Assembly (NCBI RefSeq): GCF_030445035.2
Contig: NC_080683.1
Location: forward strand, 118,529,225 to 118,593,224
DNA from: Dasypus novemcinctus
Lineage: Eukaryota > Chordata > Mammalia > Cingulata > Dasypodidae
Reading direction: 5' to 3'
DNA length: 64,000 nucleotides
The notes under the pieces were generated by a model, which saw only the letters and a list, made by a program, of their open reading frames with translations, searched no databases and was not told where the DNA came from. Every line of letters starts with the position of its first letter. The first letter of the stretch is position 1. Positions 33,991-45,149 of the stretch are shown here, piece after piece. A program made the translations under genes and the position numbers.

Positions 33991-36025
33991 GGCCTGAAAG
34001 TAGGAGAGCAGGAGAATATTCCAGGAACAGGATATACTTGAGTTTGGCTGATTCATGGTTTTCAGAGGGTCAGGAATCTGGAAGATGGGGGAGCAAGTTG
34101 TAGAAGGTTTTAAAGGCAGGGTGAAGGGTTATTGCCCATTTTACACACCACGAGGAGACACCGAAGGTTCTCGAGCAGCGGTGTAGCAAGGCTAAAGCTG
34201 GACTTTCAGAAGACGAGCCAGGCAGTGGGGTGAAGGCTGGCCCCAGCCAGGGCACCCCCACCTTGAAGGAAACACGCTTTCCGTTGTAGGAGTTCTGAGA
34301 TTTGGCCCGTCTACCAGGCACACGCCCTAGAGGTTCTGGCACAGGGAGCCTGGGGAGGGCTGGGGACCTGAGAACCACATATCAGAAAGACTGGGGACCA
34401 GGACAGCAGAGAGGACAGGTCAGGATTTTAGTGTAGCCTCGGGGCAGGAAAAGGGGCCAGCCTGTGAGTTAGAGGACAAAATAGCACTGGGGAGGCTGCT
34501 ACGCCCCGTCCGGGTGCAGGGACGGCTCTGAGGCCGTTTGCCCCCCCAGCCTTCGTGCACACGCGTGCACGTGCATGTTTTCCAGCTGGGAGCTCGGGCC
34601 GCTGACTCCACTCTCCCAGGGCCCCTGTGAAGGCGCAGGTTGCCTCAGGCTACGCAGAGGTCCCTGAAATCCCCCAACTTCAGGGCTCCCCGGGGGGTCG
34701 CCCCGTGACGTCCTCTGCCCAGGCCCTGGCCTCCTGCTCAGGGCCCCACTGCCACCCCAGGCCTGGAGCCAGTGGCCGCTCCCCTTCAGGGCACGCGTCT
34801 GGGCCGGGTAGAGTGAGCGGTGGGTGGCACTGGTTTTGTCCTGGACGTGCTTTCTGGGTGTCAGACACACAGCCCTGCCCTGTCCCCTCCTAGGCTGGAA
34901 ATCTCCAGACCTCAGCCCCCTCCCTGAGCTGCCCTGCCCCCTGAGGCGTCCTGCACGGCCCCCTGCGGGGCCGTAGTCCCTCCTCACCGCCTGAGGCCAT
35001 GATCCCCGCCAGCACCCGTGTCTCCTGCTCTTCTTCGTTGGGGCCCACTCATGACAGGGCCTTGGCACCAGGTCAGGTGGTGGAGCAAGCAGAGCTGGGG
35101 CCAGGACAACGAGCTGACAACCGGGGGCTTTAGTGACCAGAGAGCAGCTGTCCCGAGGCGCGAAAGCAGAAGTCCCATCACCAGGGGGAAATGGATGGTG
35201 GGTGGCGAGGGGAGAAGGGGCCAATTGAAAGTGTTCTTTGAAGAAACTTGTTGAGAAAAAGAGCAAACAGGAGCTCAGGCAAGCGGAGCAGCAGGATCAA
35301 AGGAAGGATTTGTGAATAAATTGGAGGATTCACCGTATTTGTAGAAAAAAGAAAAATGCTCCGACAGAGGGACAAGAGGGAGAGAACCTCTAGTGCCGCT
35401 CCCAGGGACATTTGCATTTTGGGAAGGGACTTTCCCAGCCTGCAGACAAGTTCCGTATCACCTGGACAATGTTTTAAAAGCATTGAAACTAGTTGCCTCA
35501 TTTATTTTAAATGGGAAATTTCATTAAAAAAAAAATCCAGATTTCTGTGTTTGCTTGAAAAATGGCAAGCCCTGGCAACAAGCAGCAGCCCTTCACACAT
35601 GCAGCAGAGTTACCCTCCTCCGGAGGGGGTCACCCAGGCTTACTTCCTTCATTTGTAGGATTTGCTCATCTGCCCAGGCACAGAGTTTGCAAACTCTGCT
35701 TTAAAGCAATCTGCAGTCATTGGAATTCTGGGCACAAAGCATGCTGGTAGAGGAGATACCGATACTGATCAGTGCAGGAGATACCGATACTGATCTCCGC
35801 TGGGTGGGCATGGAAGAGCTAGTTATGACATTGAGGTTTCAAAAAGAGGAAGAGTTTATTGCCAAGTGCAAAGGCAAGGAGATCAGAAGGCCTATTGGCC
35901 GGACACCCTGGCCTGGGGAGACAGTCAGCATTTTATAGCATTCACACAAAGGCAGGCAGTTTCCGGTGGATACCGAGGCTAGGGGAACAGGAGCAGGTGG
36001 ATCACGTGCTTACTTTACTGGGTTT
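33991..36025. other. No gene recognised; GC-rich stretch 34,100-35,250
   Basis: Locally GC-rich but less CpG-dense than the ABRACL island. A 255-codon antisense frame (34,499-35,266) has low-complexity Pro/Gly/Arg-rich content and no family resemblance. Two 22-base near-identical tandem units (GATACCGATACTGATC and flanks) lie at about 35,754-35,797. Confidence 0.55.
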
Positions 36026-36038
36026 AAAGTTTAGGCTG

Positions 36039-36421
36039 CAGTCAAATGGACATAATGGACAAAGGGTATGGGGAAAGGCAGGAAGAGATGAGAGGTGGAG
36101 GCGTCTTCGGGACATGGAGCTGCCCTGGATGGTGCTTCAGAGGTAATCACCGGACATTGTAAATCCTCACAGGGCCTACATGATGGAATAGAGGAGAGTA
36201 TGGGCCATGATGTGAACCAATGTATATGAGGTGCAGAGGTGCCCAAAGATGTACTTACCAAATCCAATGGATGTGTCATGATGATGGGAACGAGTGTTGT
36301 TGGGGGGGGGGGGGGGGAGAGGGGGGGTGGGGGGGTGGGGTTGAATGGGACCTCACATATATATATTTTAATGTAATATTATTACAAAGTCAATAAAAAA
36401 TAAAAAAATTAAAAAAAAAAA
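36039..36421 (+). mobile_element. G-rich LINE-1-like 3' tail, 5' truncated
   Basis: A 383-bp insert with exact 13-bp target duplication AAAGTTTAGGCTG (36,026-36,038 and 36,422-36,434) and an A-rich tail. It shares its body with inserts near 43,930 and 59,580: a region like 'gaagagatgagaggtggagg', 'ctgccctggatggtgct', then ATGATGATGGG, a G-tract, and CCTCACATATATATATTTTAATGTAATA. Truncation, tail and duplication show target-primed insertion. Confidence 0.88.
36298..36345 (+). repeat. Poly-G / G-rich tract
   Basis: Almost uninterrupted G with occasional T or A over about 45 bases; could form G-quadruplex and is prone to assembly error. Confidence 0.95.
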
Positions 36422-36434
36422 AAAGTTTAGGCTG

Positions 36435-37865
36435 TTATGCTTGTCAGGCGGCCAGCTCTGATCAGAACTGCCTTGGTTTAACAGGGTGACTTAGGAATTG
36501 GGGCAGTCAATTCTGGACTGACTCACTCACCAACAAGGGGGCTACCTGTGGGCATCCCACTTCCTGGGTGCAAAGTAAGATAATGAGCTTCACGCGGGGA
36601 CAGTAACAAGTTGTCTCCTTACCATCCAGTTACTGGGTAAGGTCATGGAGTTTCAAAACAAACTCAACGTCAAAGAAGCAAGCCGTCTGGGTGATAGTTC
36701 AGTGATTTAGAACAGTGGCAGATCTCTGAAAAGGCGAACATGCATCAAGGCTGTAATGGAGGAAGCTATCACAGTTATTGGCATTTTTTGGACTCCGTTG
36801 CAAGATATCAGAAGGTTTGTAATTGCTTAAAATACAACTGGGTGAGTTGAAACACATATGTTAATCTCTTAGTTACAATGTTTGGGGGGAGAGAGAGGCT
36901 TCTGGGCACCTCTCAAGTCTTACAATGTAGGTGGGTCCCCCCGTTGCCCAGGTAAAAGATTGTCCTTGGCTTGTCCTAGGAGCGTGCCCCTCCCAGGGAC
37001 AGCTGGAGTGAGGCAGCCTCAGAGGATACCAGCGCAGCCCTTCGTGCTCTGTGGGGTGGACTGGGAAAGGCATCAGGGGGCGACTCTCGCTGACAAGACC
37101 AATTCCTCGGGCCAACTGCTACGTGAGCATTCCCTGGTGCTGGGTTCCCAGGCTCGCTGGACCAGGGGTTCTCCACATCTTGGGGCTCCCTGGTGACCTT
37201 TACAATGGAGATGGCTCAGGGATTCCGAGGTCCTAGGTCCTGGGCGCTGCTTTTGGAAGATTGGCGGGTGAGTCTAAGGCGTAGCCCCAGCGACTGCAGG
37301 ACTTTGTGGCATTAACCCCTTCCACTCCAGCCTCCTTAGATCCCCTAGGCCACCCCTTGGACATTTGGGCTAGAAATTGTATGCCTCAGTGCCTGCCTTG
37401 ACGCCTGACCTCCATGGCATCACCACAGCCGCCTCTCTGCCTCCTCTTTGCAAATAGCATGTAACGCTCGTGACGGAAATCTGGAAACATGAACTCTCAG
37501 CTGGCAGTCCTGACCAGCTGGCGTGCGCTCAGTAAAGGATCACGTAGCCTCTCTCCACTGGAGCTCCAACAAAGACTCAGGGAGAAGAAAGGGCTTCTGA
37601 AAACCCAAAGAAACAAATCTACAAAACGGAAGGCTGGAATCTGGCGGGGTGACCCGTTGTCCTCAATTCACTGGGACTGTCTCAGATTTTACCTTCCTGA
37701 TTAATTGTTTTAGGGTAATAATATAGGTTTTCCATCAGGAAGGTAGGAGTGCTACGACAGGTAATTTGTAAGTTTATTGGGTGGGTGAGTTGGGAATGGG
37801 GAAAGAATTATAAAAATGAAATAGTGGTTATCATCTTATTAGGGTTCTTTAGCACTTTTCCAGAT
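36435..37865. other. No gene recognised
   Basis: Mixed composition without clear repeat or coding signal; frames up to 104 codons (36,882-37,196) are not protein-like. Confidence 0.5.
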
Positions 37866-37944
37866 TTAGCTAATTTTTTTTTTTTTCAACCACCGTATGT
37901 GTAGCAACTGCCCAAGAGAACTTCCTGGGATGATGGAAATGTTC

Positions 37945-38112
37945 TGTGCTATCCAGTACAGTAGCCTTTAACCACTTGTGGCAATTGAGCACTTATGTGG
38001 CTAGTGCACCTGAGGACCTGAATTTTTAATATTATCTTATTTCAGTTAATTTATATTTAAATTTAAATATTCTTATGTGGCTAGTGACTATTGGATTGGA
38101 CAAGACAGGGTT
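37945..38112. repeat. MITE-like DNA transposon remnant
   Basis: Imperfect terminal inverted repeats: CTGTGCTATCCAGTACAGTA at the left against the complement of 'tgactattggattggacaagacag' at the right. GTGGCTAGTG lies inside both arms and the AT-rich centre is palindromic. It resembles short non-autonomous hAT-type elements. Confidence 0.65.
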
Positions 38113-38114
38113 GC

Positions 38115-38700
38115 TATTATCCATGGCAGACCTAATTTGGGGTGAGTCTTTTCCCACACCTCCTTTCATAGAGAAGCTCTCTCACTTACAGCTTTTTGGA
38201 AGGAACATCTGCCTGTATGGAATAAAGCAGATCTGACTGGGAATAATGATCCAACCTGGGTCAATTCAATTCCCTCTTCCGTGACTGTGAAACTGAGAAG
38301 CTGAAAGCCTGCACACATTTGGTAAGGGGAACTGAACATGGAGTGTTGGCACCGGAGATAGAGCCAGGGCAAACCAAAGTCATGTGCTACCTGCTGTTGA
38401 GTGGGGAGTGGGGACTAGAAACTATGTAGTCAAAGAAGACCAGCAGAGAGGGAGAGAGAAGAAATCATGCTAGCTCATGAAATATGGACATACTACCTTG
38501 AACCTGATTTTTCCATTCTAAGTCCAAGGTCACAGGTGTGTATTTTATTTTCTATCCTTGGAAGCCTATAATAATCCCTATTGTAATCTTAAAGAACTTC
38601 TGTTACTGGAGCTGGTTTAATATGTTTCTATCTCTGGGAACCAAAGAGTTTTGTTGAAGACATTGTTTCTGATTTGGGGGTTAGAGAAGAAAAAAATAAT
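38115..38700. other. No gene recognised
   Basis: Unassigned sequence with no coding or repeat signature seen. Confidence 0.45.
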
Positions 38701-38709
38701 AGAAAAGAT

Positions 38710-38800
38710 GAGGGCGAGTGGGTGTAGCTCACTGGTTGAGCACCTGCTTCCCATGTACAAGGTCCTGGGTTCAATCCCCAAAACCTTCTAAAAGAAAAAA
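38710..38800 (+). mobile_element. Short DAS SINE
   Basis: GGGTGTAGCTCACTGGTTGA head, GGGTTCAATCCCC B box, A-rich tail; duplicated AGAAAAGAT at 38,701-38,709 and 38,801-38,809. Confidence 0.93.
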
Positions 38801-38816
38801 AGAAAAGATATAAAGC

Positions 38817-39170
38817 GTAGCAGATTGAGTTATGTACCCCAGAAAAACGCATGTTCTTAATTTCAACCCACATTCCTGTGGGTGTGACTCCATTATAAAT
38901 AGGACCCATTATAAATAACATTAGAAGATGTTCTTTTTAGTTAAGGTGTAGCCCCCTGCATCAGGGTGGGTCTTAATCCTACTAATGGAGGAGCCAGAAG
39001 TTGGAAGTCAACAGAACCTGGAGAGAAAGGAGAGGACATTACCATGTACGGAGAAAGCCAAGGAACCCAAGCACCACCGGCCAGTCAGAATGCAGGGACC
39101 CTGGGAGGAAGCCATTCCTCTGGCCTGAAACCATGAGACAATAAATTCCCGTTGTTAATAAAATGGAGGA
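38817..39170 (+). repeat. ERVL/MaLR-type LTR (3' end truncated)
   Basis: TAGCAGATTGAGTTATGTACC start, 'cattcctgtgggtgtgactcc', 'ggtgggtcttaatccta', AATAAATTCCCGTTGTT near the end. Confidence 0.85.
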
Positions 39171-39569
39171 TTTATCAGGTTTGTAGAAAAAAAGCATTGT
39201 GTGGTATTAATCACAGCAGCATGGAAACTATGAGGAAGGAAAAAGGGAAAACACCTTAATGTAAATTCTAGAAATGATGGTGATATAGATTGTCTATTAA
39301 ATTAGTTTGGAAATATCCTCTTCTTCAGTTGACAAAGAGTGTTTTCTTCACAAGGGAAAGTTGTTCTCTTTGACCAAGCTTTGAGAAAGAGACGTGTAAA
39401 GTCTGGCACAAATGGTTTTCAAGCAATATTTTTTGGATGATGGAAGAATAAATCAATCAATGAATAAAGCAAAAATGGAACCCTTTCCTAGAGAAGTCAG
39501 AGCAACCCTTTTGTTGAACAGTTTTCCCAGCCAAATCTTCTCTGGTGTAACTTTTAGTTATTAATTGTC
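39171..39569. other. No feature recognised
   Basis: AT-rich sequence without clear repeat signature. Confidence 0.45.
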
Positions 39570-40038
39570 TGTGGTAGATTCAATGATGTACCCTAACATG
39601 GATGTGATCTTAATCCACATCCCTGTAGGTGCGAACCCACTGTACATAGGATCTCTTGAGGATATTTTTAATTAAGGTGTGGCCCACTGAATGAGGTGGG
39701 TCTTAATCACTATTGCTAGAATAGAAACCTTATAAAAAGAAGAAACGAGAAGCCAGAGGTCGGAGAAGTCCACACGAGAAGCCAGCAGTCAGCAGAACCC
39801 AGAAAAACCAACGAGAGGAGAGGACATCACCATGTGACAGGAAGCAGAGATCCAAGCCAAGGAACCCCAGAGCTGCAGGCAGCCAGCCCTAGAATGCAAC
39901 AGTCTTCGGGGAGCAAGCAAGGCTTATTGATATCTTAATTTCGGACTTCTAGCCTCAAAACATGAACCAATAAATTCCTATTGTGAAACCAAAATTAGTT
40001 TCTGATATTTGTTATAGCAGCTCTGGCAAAGTAGGACA
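39570..40038 (+). repeat. ERVL/MaLR-type LTR, near complete
   Basis: From TGTGGTAGATTCAATGATG to GGCAAAGTAGGACA, with AATAAATTCCTATTGTG as poly-A signal region. Flanking pentamers TTGTC and TGATC are only partly alike, so the target duplication is uncertain. Confidence 0.85.
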
Positions 40039-40059
40039 TGATCTGTTAGGCTTGTCTTT

Positions 40060-41310
40060 ACTATTTCTTTCTTAAATTTTCACTTGCAGTTATTTACATA
40101 CCAAAGGTCACCCTTTTAAAGGATATGATTCAGCAATTTTTAGCGTAGCCACAAGATTGTGCAGCATCACCACCATCTAATTCTGTTACATTTTTCGTCA
40201 CCCATAAAGAAACCCCATCCCAATACGCCCAATGCCAATACACACCCTGACTTAGTTTTGCCTAAGTGGCTATCAGGAATACCACACATGGTTTTGGAGG
40301 GTAGAGGGCTGCCTTCCTCCCGGGTTTGGTAGCCTTCTGGTGCTGGCTTGCCACAAGCTGTGGGGCTCCTTGGCTTGCATCTCTAGCTCATGCCACATGG
40401 CCACCGCCATTCCTTTCCTTCCTGATTCCTGCTGACTTCTGGCTTCTAGTTTCTTAGCCTTCTAGTTCTTAGCTAAGAAACCAAAGTCATGTGATCATTC
40501 AGCAGGGCCACACCTGAATTCGAAATACATCTTAAAGAGATCCTATGTCCAATGGGCTCACATCCACAGGAATGTGGATTAAGATTTAGAACATGTCTAA
40601 ATCGGGGTACATTATCTAGTCTACCGCACCCCTTCTCCTCTGGTGCTGGCAGCCATTAATAGGCATTCCATCTTTATGTATTTGTGTACTCTGTAAATTT
40701 CATAGAAATAGAATCATATAATATGTGTCAGTTGTGTCTGGCCCTCGTATCCATGTTATAGCATCCATTGGTAGCTTACTCCTTTTTATGGCTAAATAAT
40801 ATTATACTGTGTGGATCTGCCACATTTACACTTTCCCATTGTTTATCTGTGGTTTACCCATGCCACCATGTTTATCCACTCATCAATTAAGGTGCATTTG
40901 AGTTTATACTTTTCATAAATAATGCTTCTATGAACTTTTGTGTACTCATTTTCGAGTGAACATACATTTCCTGGTCACTTATGTAGGAGTGTGATTGCTG
41001 GGTTTCATATGGCAACTCTATGTTTAACTTTTTGATGACCTGCCAAATTGTTTTCCACAGAGGCTGCACTATTTTATAGGCTTACCAGCCATGTAGGAGT
41101 GTCCCACTCTCTCCACACCATTGGCAAAACTTGCTATTTTCCATTTTTATGATTCTAGCCATCCTACTGGATTTGAAGTGGTAGCACATAGTGCTTTGAT
41201 TTGCATTTCTCTAACAGCTAATGATGTTGAGCATCTTTTCATGTCCTTGTTGGCCATTGTCTACCTTCTTTTGAGAAATACCTATTTCAGTCCTTTTCTT
41301 ACTGTTCTGA
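40060..41310 (-). mobile_element. LINE-1 3' part, interrupted by an LTR
   Basis: Antisense LINE-1 3' UTR and ORF2 C-terminal remnant ('gattgtgcagcatcaccacc', 'ggctaaataatattatactg', 'atttgcatttctctaacagctaatgatgttgagcat'). Confidence 0.85.
40248..40627 (-). repeat. ERVL/MaLR-type LTR in the LINE-1 3' part
   Basis: Antisense: ACTTAGTTTTGCCTAAGTGG to GTACATTATCTAGTCTACCGCA, with the characteristic 'gggctcacatccacaggaatgtgg' arm. Confidence 0.8.
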
Positions 41311-41334
41311 ATATAGCGAGGGGCTGTGTAAAAT

Positions 41335-41774
41335 GACAGCTTCCCACTGAACTGAGAGGGGTACATCAGACCAAAGAATAACTTGGACAAGTCCAGCTTG
41401 GAGAGTGAGCATTTATTAGGGGGGCCACGTGGCACTGTTGTCCTCAGTGGTGGGAGGAGAGAGGACAGTGCTGAGCTCGCTGCAAACAAGAGAGGTTTCC
41501 AATAGTACATGTCTACATGCAGATGGAGAAGACACATGAGGGGGAAGATTTTTAAAGAATGCAGAGCTTTGGACATATAACAAAAGAACAGTAATTTACA
41601 ATGTTTATTAGTAGGGCTGAAGTTACATATTTGCAGTGACTAAGTAAAGACCTGTTGATATGAGGGTAATTAAACAGTTCAAAGGAACAAATGTTCCCAT
41701 GGTGTTTTAAAAGAAAAAGTCAAGCATTTATGAGACAAGGTTTACTGATTAGTCACTAGTTCACAAACTACCAT
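41335..41774 (-). repeat. Endogenous retrovirus LTR, antisense
   Basis: On the minus strand it starts about TGGTAGTTTGTGAACTAGTG and ends GGGAAGCTGTCA. The poly-A signal CTAATAAATGCTCACTC is followed by a 60-70 base R/U5-like stretch, the gammaretrovirus-like LTR plan. It lies downstream of an env transmembrane fragment in the same orientation, so it is the 3' LTR. The 5' edge is uncertain by tens of bases. Confidence 0.7.
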
Positions 41775-42109
41775 CTTCTGAGGCTTGCTTTGTTAAATCT
41801 TTAGGAATTGAATACTGCTACAACTGGAAGGGAGAAAGAACTGGAAGGGTTGGGGGAAAAAAATGTAAAATCATGTATGCGATAATCCACTCCATCTCAC
41901 AGTCTTTCTGCCACCTCTTCCATGTGAAATCCCGAGTGTAGAACAGGAGGTTCATAAACGATGGTGCTGTGCTCTCAGGCCACAGCTATGATATAAACAA
42001 AAAGACAAGCAAGTAACTACTGTAATAAAAATAACAAATAGCAAAGTGTAGCTTCAGTGAGAGGGTAGGCTTGTGAGGCAGGGGGAAAAAGAGTCTTTGA
42101 AGCTTAGGT

Positions 42110-42375
42110 ATTTATGTGATAGATGGCTTTTGTAAATGATTTAAAGCATCAGTAACCTTAGCATGTTCATCAGGTATGTAAGTACAGCAAGCAGTGCCAA
42201 CCACAGCACAAGTGCCTCCCTCTGCAGCAGTACGTGGAGCCAAGGCTCCATGCTCATTTGAGTGGTTTCCTCCTTTAAGACGCTGAGACTGTTTAGTGTC
42301 ACCAAGGGCTTGGCTGTGAGATTAGCTACGGTTGTCACTTGTGTTAAACCTCCAAAGCTCTGGCATCAGGAAGGA
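42110..42375 (-). pseudogene. Endogenous retrovirus env transmembrane-subunit fragment (broken)
   Basis: The antisense sequence encodes a leucine/heptad-type segment followed, in another frame, by a CX6CC-type cysteine motif (codons within 42,184-42,210) typical of gammaretrovirus-like Env transmembrane subunits. The frame breaks between these parts. No complete env, signal peptide or surface subunit is recognisable, and sequence upstream (above about 42,400) is decayed. The spacing of about 330-400 bases from the motif to the LTR agrees with a short remaining transmembrane tail. It is non-functional. Confidence 0.7.
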
Positions 42376-42379
42376 AAAT

Positions 42380-43425
42380 ACTAAGTGCCCACCCCCACCG
42401 TGCTAGAGAGAGCTTCAGCCTAGTGCCAAAGTGATCTCGTAGAATTGGGAGGTTCTGAGGGGTTCTGGGTAAAATTTTATGCAGTTTTTGAAGGAAAGGA
42501 TATTCTAGTGTACATCTTTCTAATTATAGGGTAGATATGGCCAAAATTGTGTACCACCTAACATCCTGCTTGTGTGTGGGGGGTGGTATATAAATTTCAT
42601 GGATAGAGTGATTATTTCTCTTGGATAGTGTTGGTTTGTAATATACCATTACATAAAGGCATAAACGTTGTCTTAACATTTTATATGTCCAGCACTGTAA
42701 GTTCCTTTGGATAAAGATCTTGCTTCAAGCTGCATCATACCCTCCAGTCCTGGCACATTGCTGCCAGCTCATCCTTGATGTGTAAAAAAGATGCCTTAAC
42801 TGGTGAACTTTATTTTTTGCTTTTTAGGTTAAACTTCCTCATTGTTTGGCTACACTCTTCCTAACAGAACAAGGAAAAATGGCAAGTCTGCGTGGAACCG
42901 AAGGATTATGAATAAGGAATGAAAAATATTGGTTGCTAAATATTTTTTAAAAATTCTTTCCTTAGAAACAAACCTCTTCAATGTAACATTTATGTAATCT
43001 AAAGTTCTTTCAAAAATAAAGAAAAAAACCCCACAAAACCTCTTGAATTGTCATTCCCCGTAGATTGACATGAAGATTATGTGACAAACAGCACACTGTA
43101 TCTCCATTTTAAGGAGTGAGTGCATTTTCACGTTAAAAATGACTTTTTCTAAGCCCACTCTTTTCTTGTTGGGGGGGAGAGAACGAAGTATATTGTTTGA
43201 AGTTTCTTGTGTTATATACACATGAAAAGGCATTGTACTATTTAAAATAGACTGGGATAAAGTAAAAATGTATCTTGTAAACTCTAGAGCAAGCACTAAT
43301 TTTTTAAAAAAGTAGTGTAATAATTAGCTGATATTAATGATAAATACAATCATAGAAGTACACAATTGATTATAAAATCATGCATAAAAAGAAGAAAAAG
43401 TGAACAAAAGCATATTTATATTATT
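42380..43425. other. Unassigned; may include more ERV remnant
   Basis: No gene recognised. The first 150 bases may be env remnant. The rest is AT-rich with a (GT/G)-rich patch at 42,570-42,590. Confidence 0.4.
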
Positions 43426-43429
43426 TGGC

Positions 43430-43875
43430 CTTCACCAGAGAAACAAAACTGTTAGAATATATCCTAACCTAAAGAGATTCATTATGGTAATTGGCTAATG
43501 CAGTCTTGGGTATTGGCAAATCCAGTTTTTGTAAAGCAGGCAACAAGTTGGAAATTCGATGAAGATAATGTTGCGTACTCCAGGAGAGGATGGCTACCTG
43601 CAGTAGAGATAGAAATCCTCCTTTCTGACTTCTGAAGTCTTGAGTTCTTTTCTTAAGGCCTCCAACTTATTTAATGAGATGACTCCTTTAATTGCTGAAG
43701 GCAGTTTCCTTTGTTTATTTGTAGATATAATGAGACTTAGATAAAATCAACTGACTAATGGTTTAAATCCATGAACTACCCTCACAGTAACAATCAAGCC
43801 AATGCTTGCTTGACCAAACAACTGGACACCACAACCTAGCCAAGTTCACATAGGAAATTAAACATCACAATGATC
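43430..43875 (-). repeat. ERVL LTR (MLT2-like), antisense
   Basis: CACCAGAGAAACAAAACTGT at the left, AACTGGACACCACAACCTAG and CAAGTTCACATAGGAAATTA at the right, as in antisense MLT2-type LTRs of ERVL. Confidence 0.65.
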
Positions 43876-43929
43876 TTGAAACTTTTAAAGAGCATTGACA
43901 AATTTAATGTGGTAATTGTGCATTCCTGA

Positions 43930-44460
43930 AGTAAAGTCAACATGTAATCCCACTCTTGATCCAGAGGTGGAGGGGACATCACCATCCCAGGGTCCACAGA
44001 ATGGAGGAATAAAACATGAATTAGAGTGGACTTACTGATATTCTACCATGAAACTATTGTGACTAGTAATAAAAGAAATTGTAGCAGTAATGTGGAGAAA
44101 GTGGCCACAGTAGTTGCTGAGGGCAGGAAGAGGGAAGAAGAGATGTGATGTGGGGGCGTTTTGGGACTTTGAATTGTCCTAAATGATATTGCAGGGACAG
44201 ATGCTGGACTTTATATATCCTGCCATAACCCACTGAATGTAGTGGGGGAGAGTGTGAACTACAGGGTAAACTATTATCTATGTGGTGCAGTGGTGCCCCA
44301 AAATGTGTTCACTGAGTGCGATGAGTGTGCCACAATGATGGGGGAGGTTGTTGGTGTAGGAGGAGTGGGGTGTGGGGGTGTGGGGGGTATACAGGAACAT
44401 CTTATATTTTTTAATGTAACTTTTTTTGTGATGTATAAATCTTCAAAAAAACACAATTTA
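43930..44460 (+). mobile_element. G-rich LINE-1-like 3' tail, second copy
   Basis: Shares with the insert at 59,580: a 'ggtccacagaatggaggaataaaac' arm, 'gtggacttactgatattctacc', 'gagaaagtggccac', 'gaagagatgtgatgtggg', 'gatgatggg'-like sequence, a G-tract and CTTATATTTTTTAATGTAAC. Frames of 91 codons here are chance. Confidence 0.8.
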
Positions 44461-44580
44461 CAAAAACGATGGGGTGGGGGGTGGAGAGTGGGGTATATGG
44501 GAACCTCATATTTTTAAATGTTTTTTAATGTAACGTTTTTGCGATCGGTTAACTTTAATTTAAAAAGTGCAAAAAAAATG
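44461..44580 (+). repeat. Second 3' terminus of the G-rich tail in tandem
   Basis: GATGGGGTGGGGGGTGGAGA and CCTCATATTTTTAAATG...AATGTAACG repeat the last ~100 bases of the preceding element. Either a tandem duplication or a second short insertion. Confidence 0.8.
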
Positions 44581-45149
44581 ACTTTTACTTGTTTAGGTGA
44601 AATGCTATTTCTTTTTTGCTCTTTGGCAAAGTCCTGGGAAACACTAATTGCTGCGCCCTAACTACCTAACCGCAGCGGCACACCACGCAGGGATACACCT
44701 CCTCACTTGTTCTGCTTCCTGGGCACCCATTTTGGGCCGTCCTGCTGCCTCTCGGCTTCCGCCTTTCTATGCAAGGTTCACTTTCTGAGTTCTCCACGCC
44801 CAATTTCCAGGGGAGAAATGGATTGAATTATCTGATTATCCGAGTGCCAGGTGGCCCCGGTCACCTCCTAGAACGACGGGGGCCAGTTTAGGGACTGGGT
44901 GCTCTTGAGTCCCATGGACACCCCAACCCCAACACCTCTGGGGGAGGGGCGTCGTTTCTGGTTATTTGTGCAGTCCCCCCTCTAGGAAGAGTTTGGGTCA
45001 CTTTTCTCCGCAGGGCTCTGGCTACGACGAGCTCCTGGCGCACCCGGGAATTAAAACGACAGTGCCCACAGGGCCTGTGGGCAAACGGATTGCCTTATGC
45101 AGTGAAATGCAACGAATGGAGAAGGTTAAGAAACCTGCGCCCACGCGGG

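Noticed and set aside
34499-35266. 255-codon antisense open frame in GC-rich DNA
   Set aside because: Pro/Gly/Arg/Ser-rich low-complexity translation with no family resemblance; other frames over the same bases are equally open. A composition effect.
38710-38800. tRNA-like sequence with A and B boxes
   Set aside because: It has an A-tail and target duplication and recurs many times, so it is a SINE head rather than a tRNA gene.
42141-42338. 65-codon antisense frame as a possible small membrane protein
   Set aside because: The hydrophobic end results from a frame shift within a decayed retroviral env fragment.
44242-44517. Gly/Val-rich 91-codon frame (and similar at 59,792-60,126)
   Set aside because: Translation of the G-tract in a LINE-1-like 3' tail.
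1-45000. Search for REPS1 exons expected upstream of ABRACL
   Set aside because: No EH-domain or other REPS1-like coding segment was recognised on either strand; the gene is presumably outside the window.
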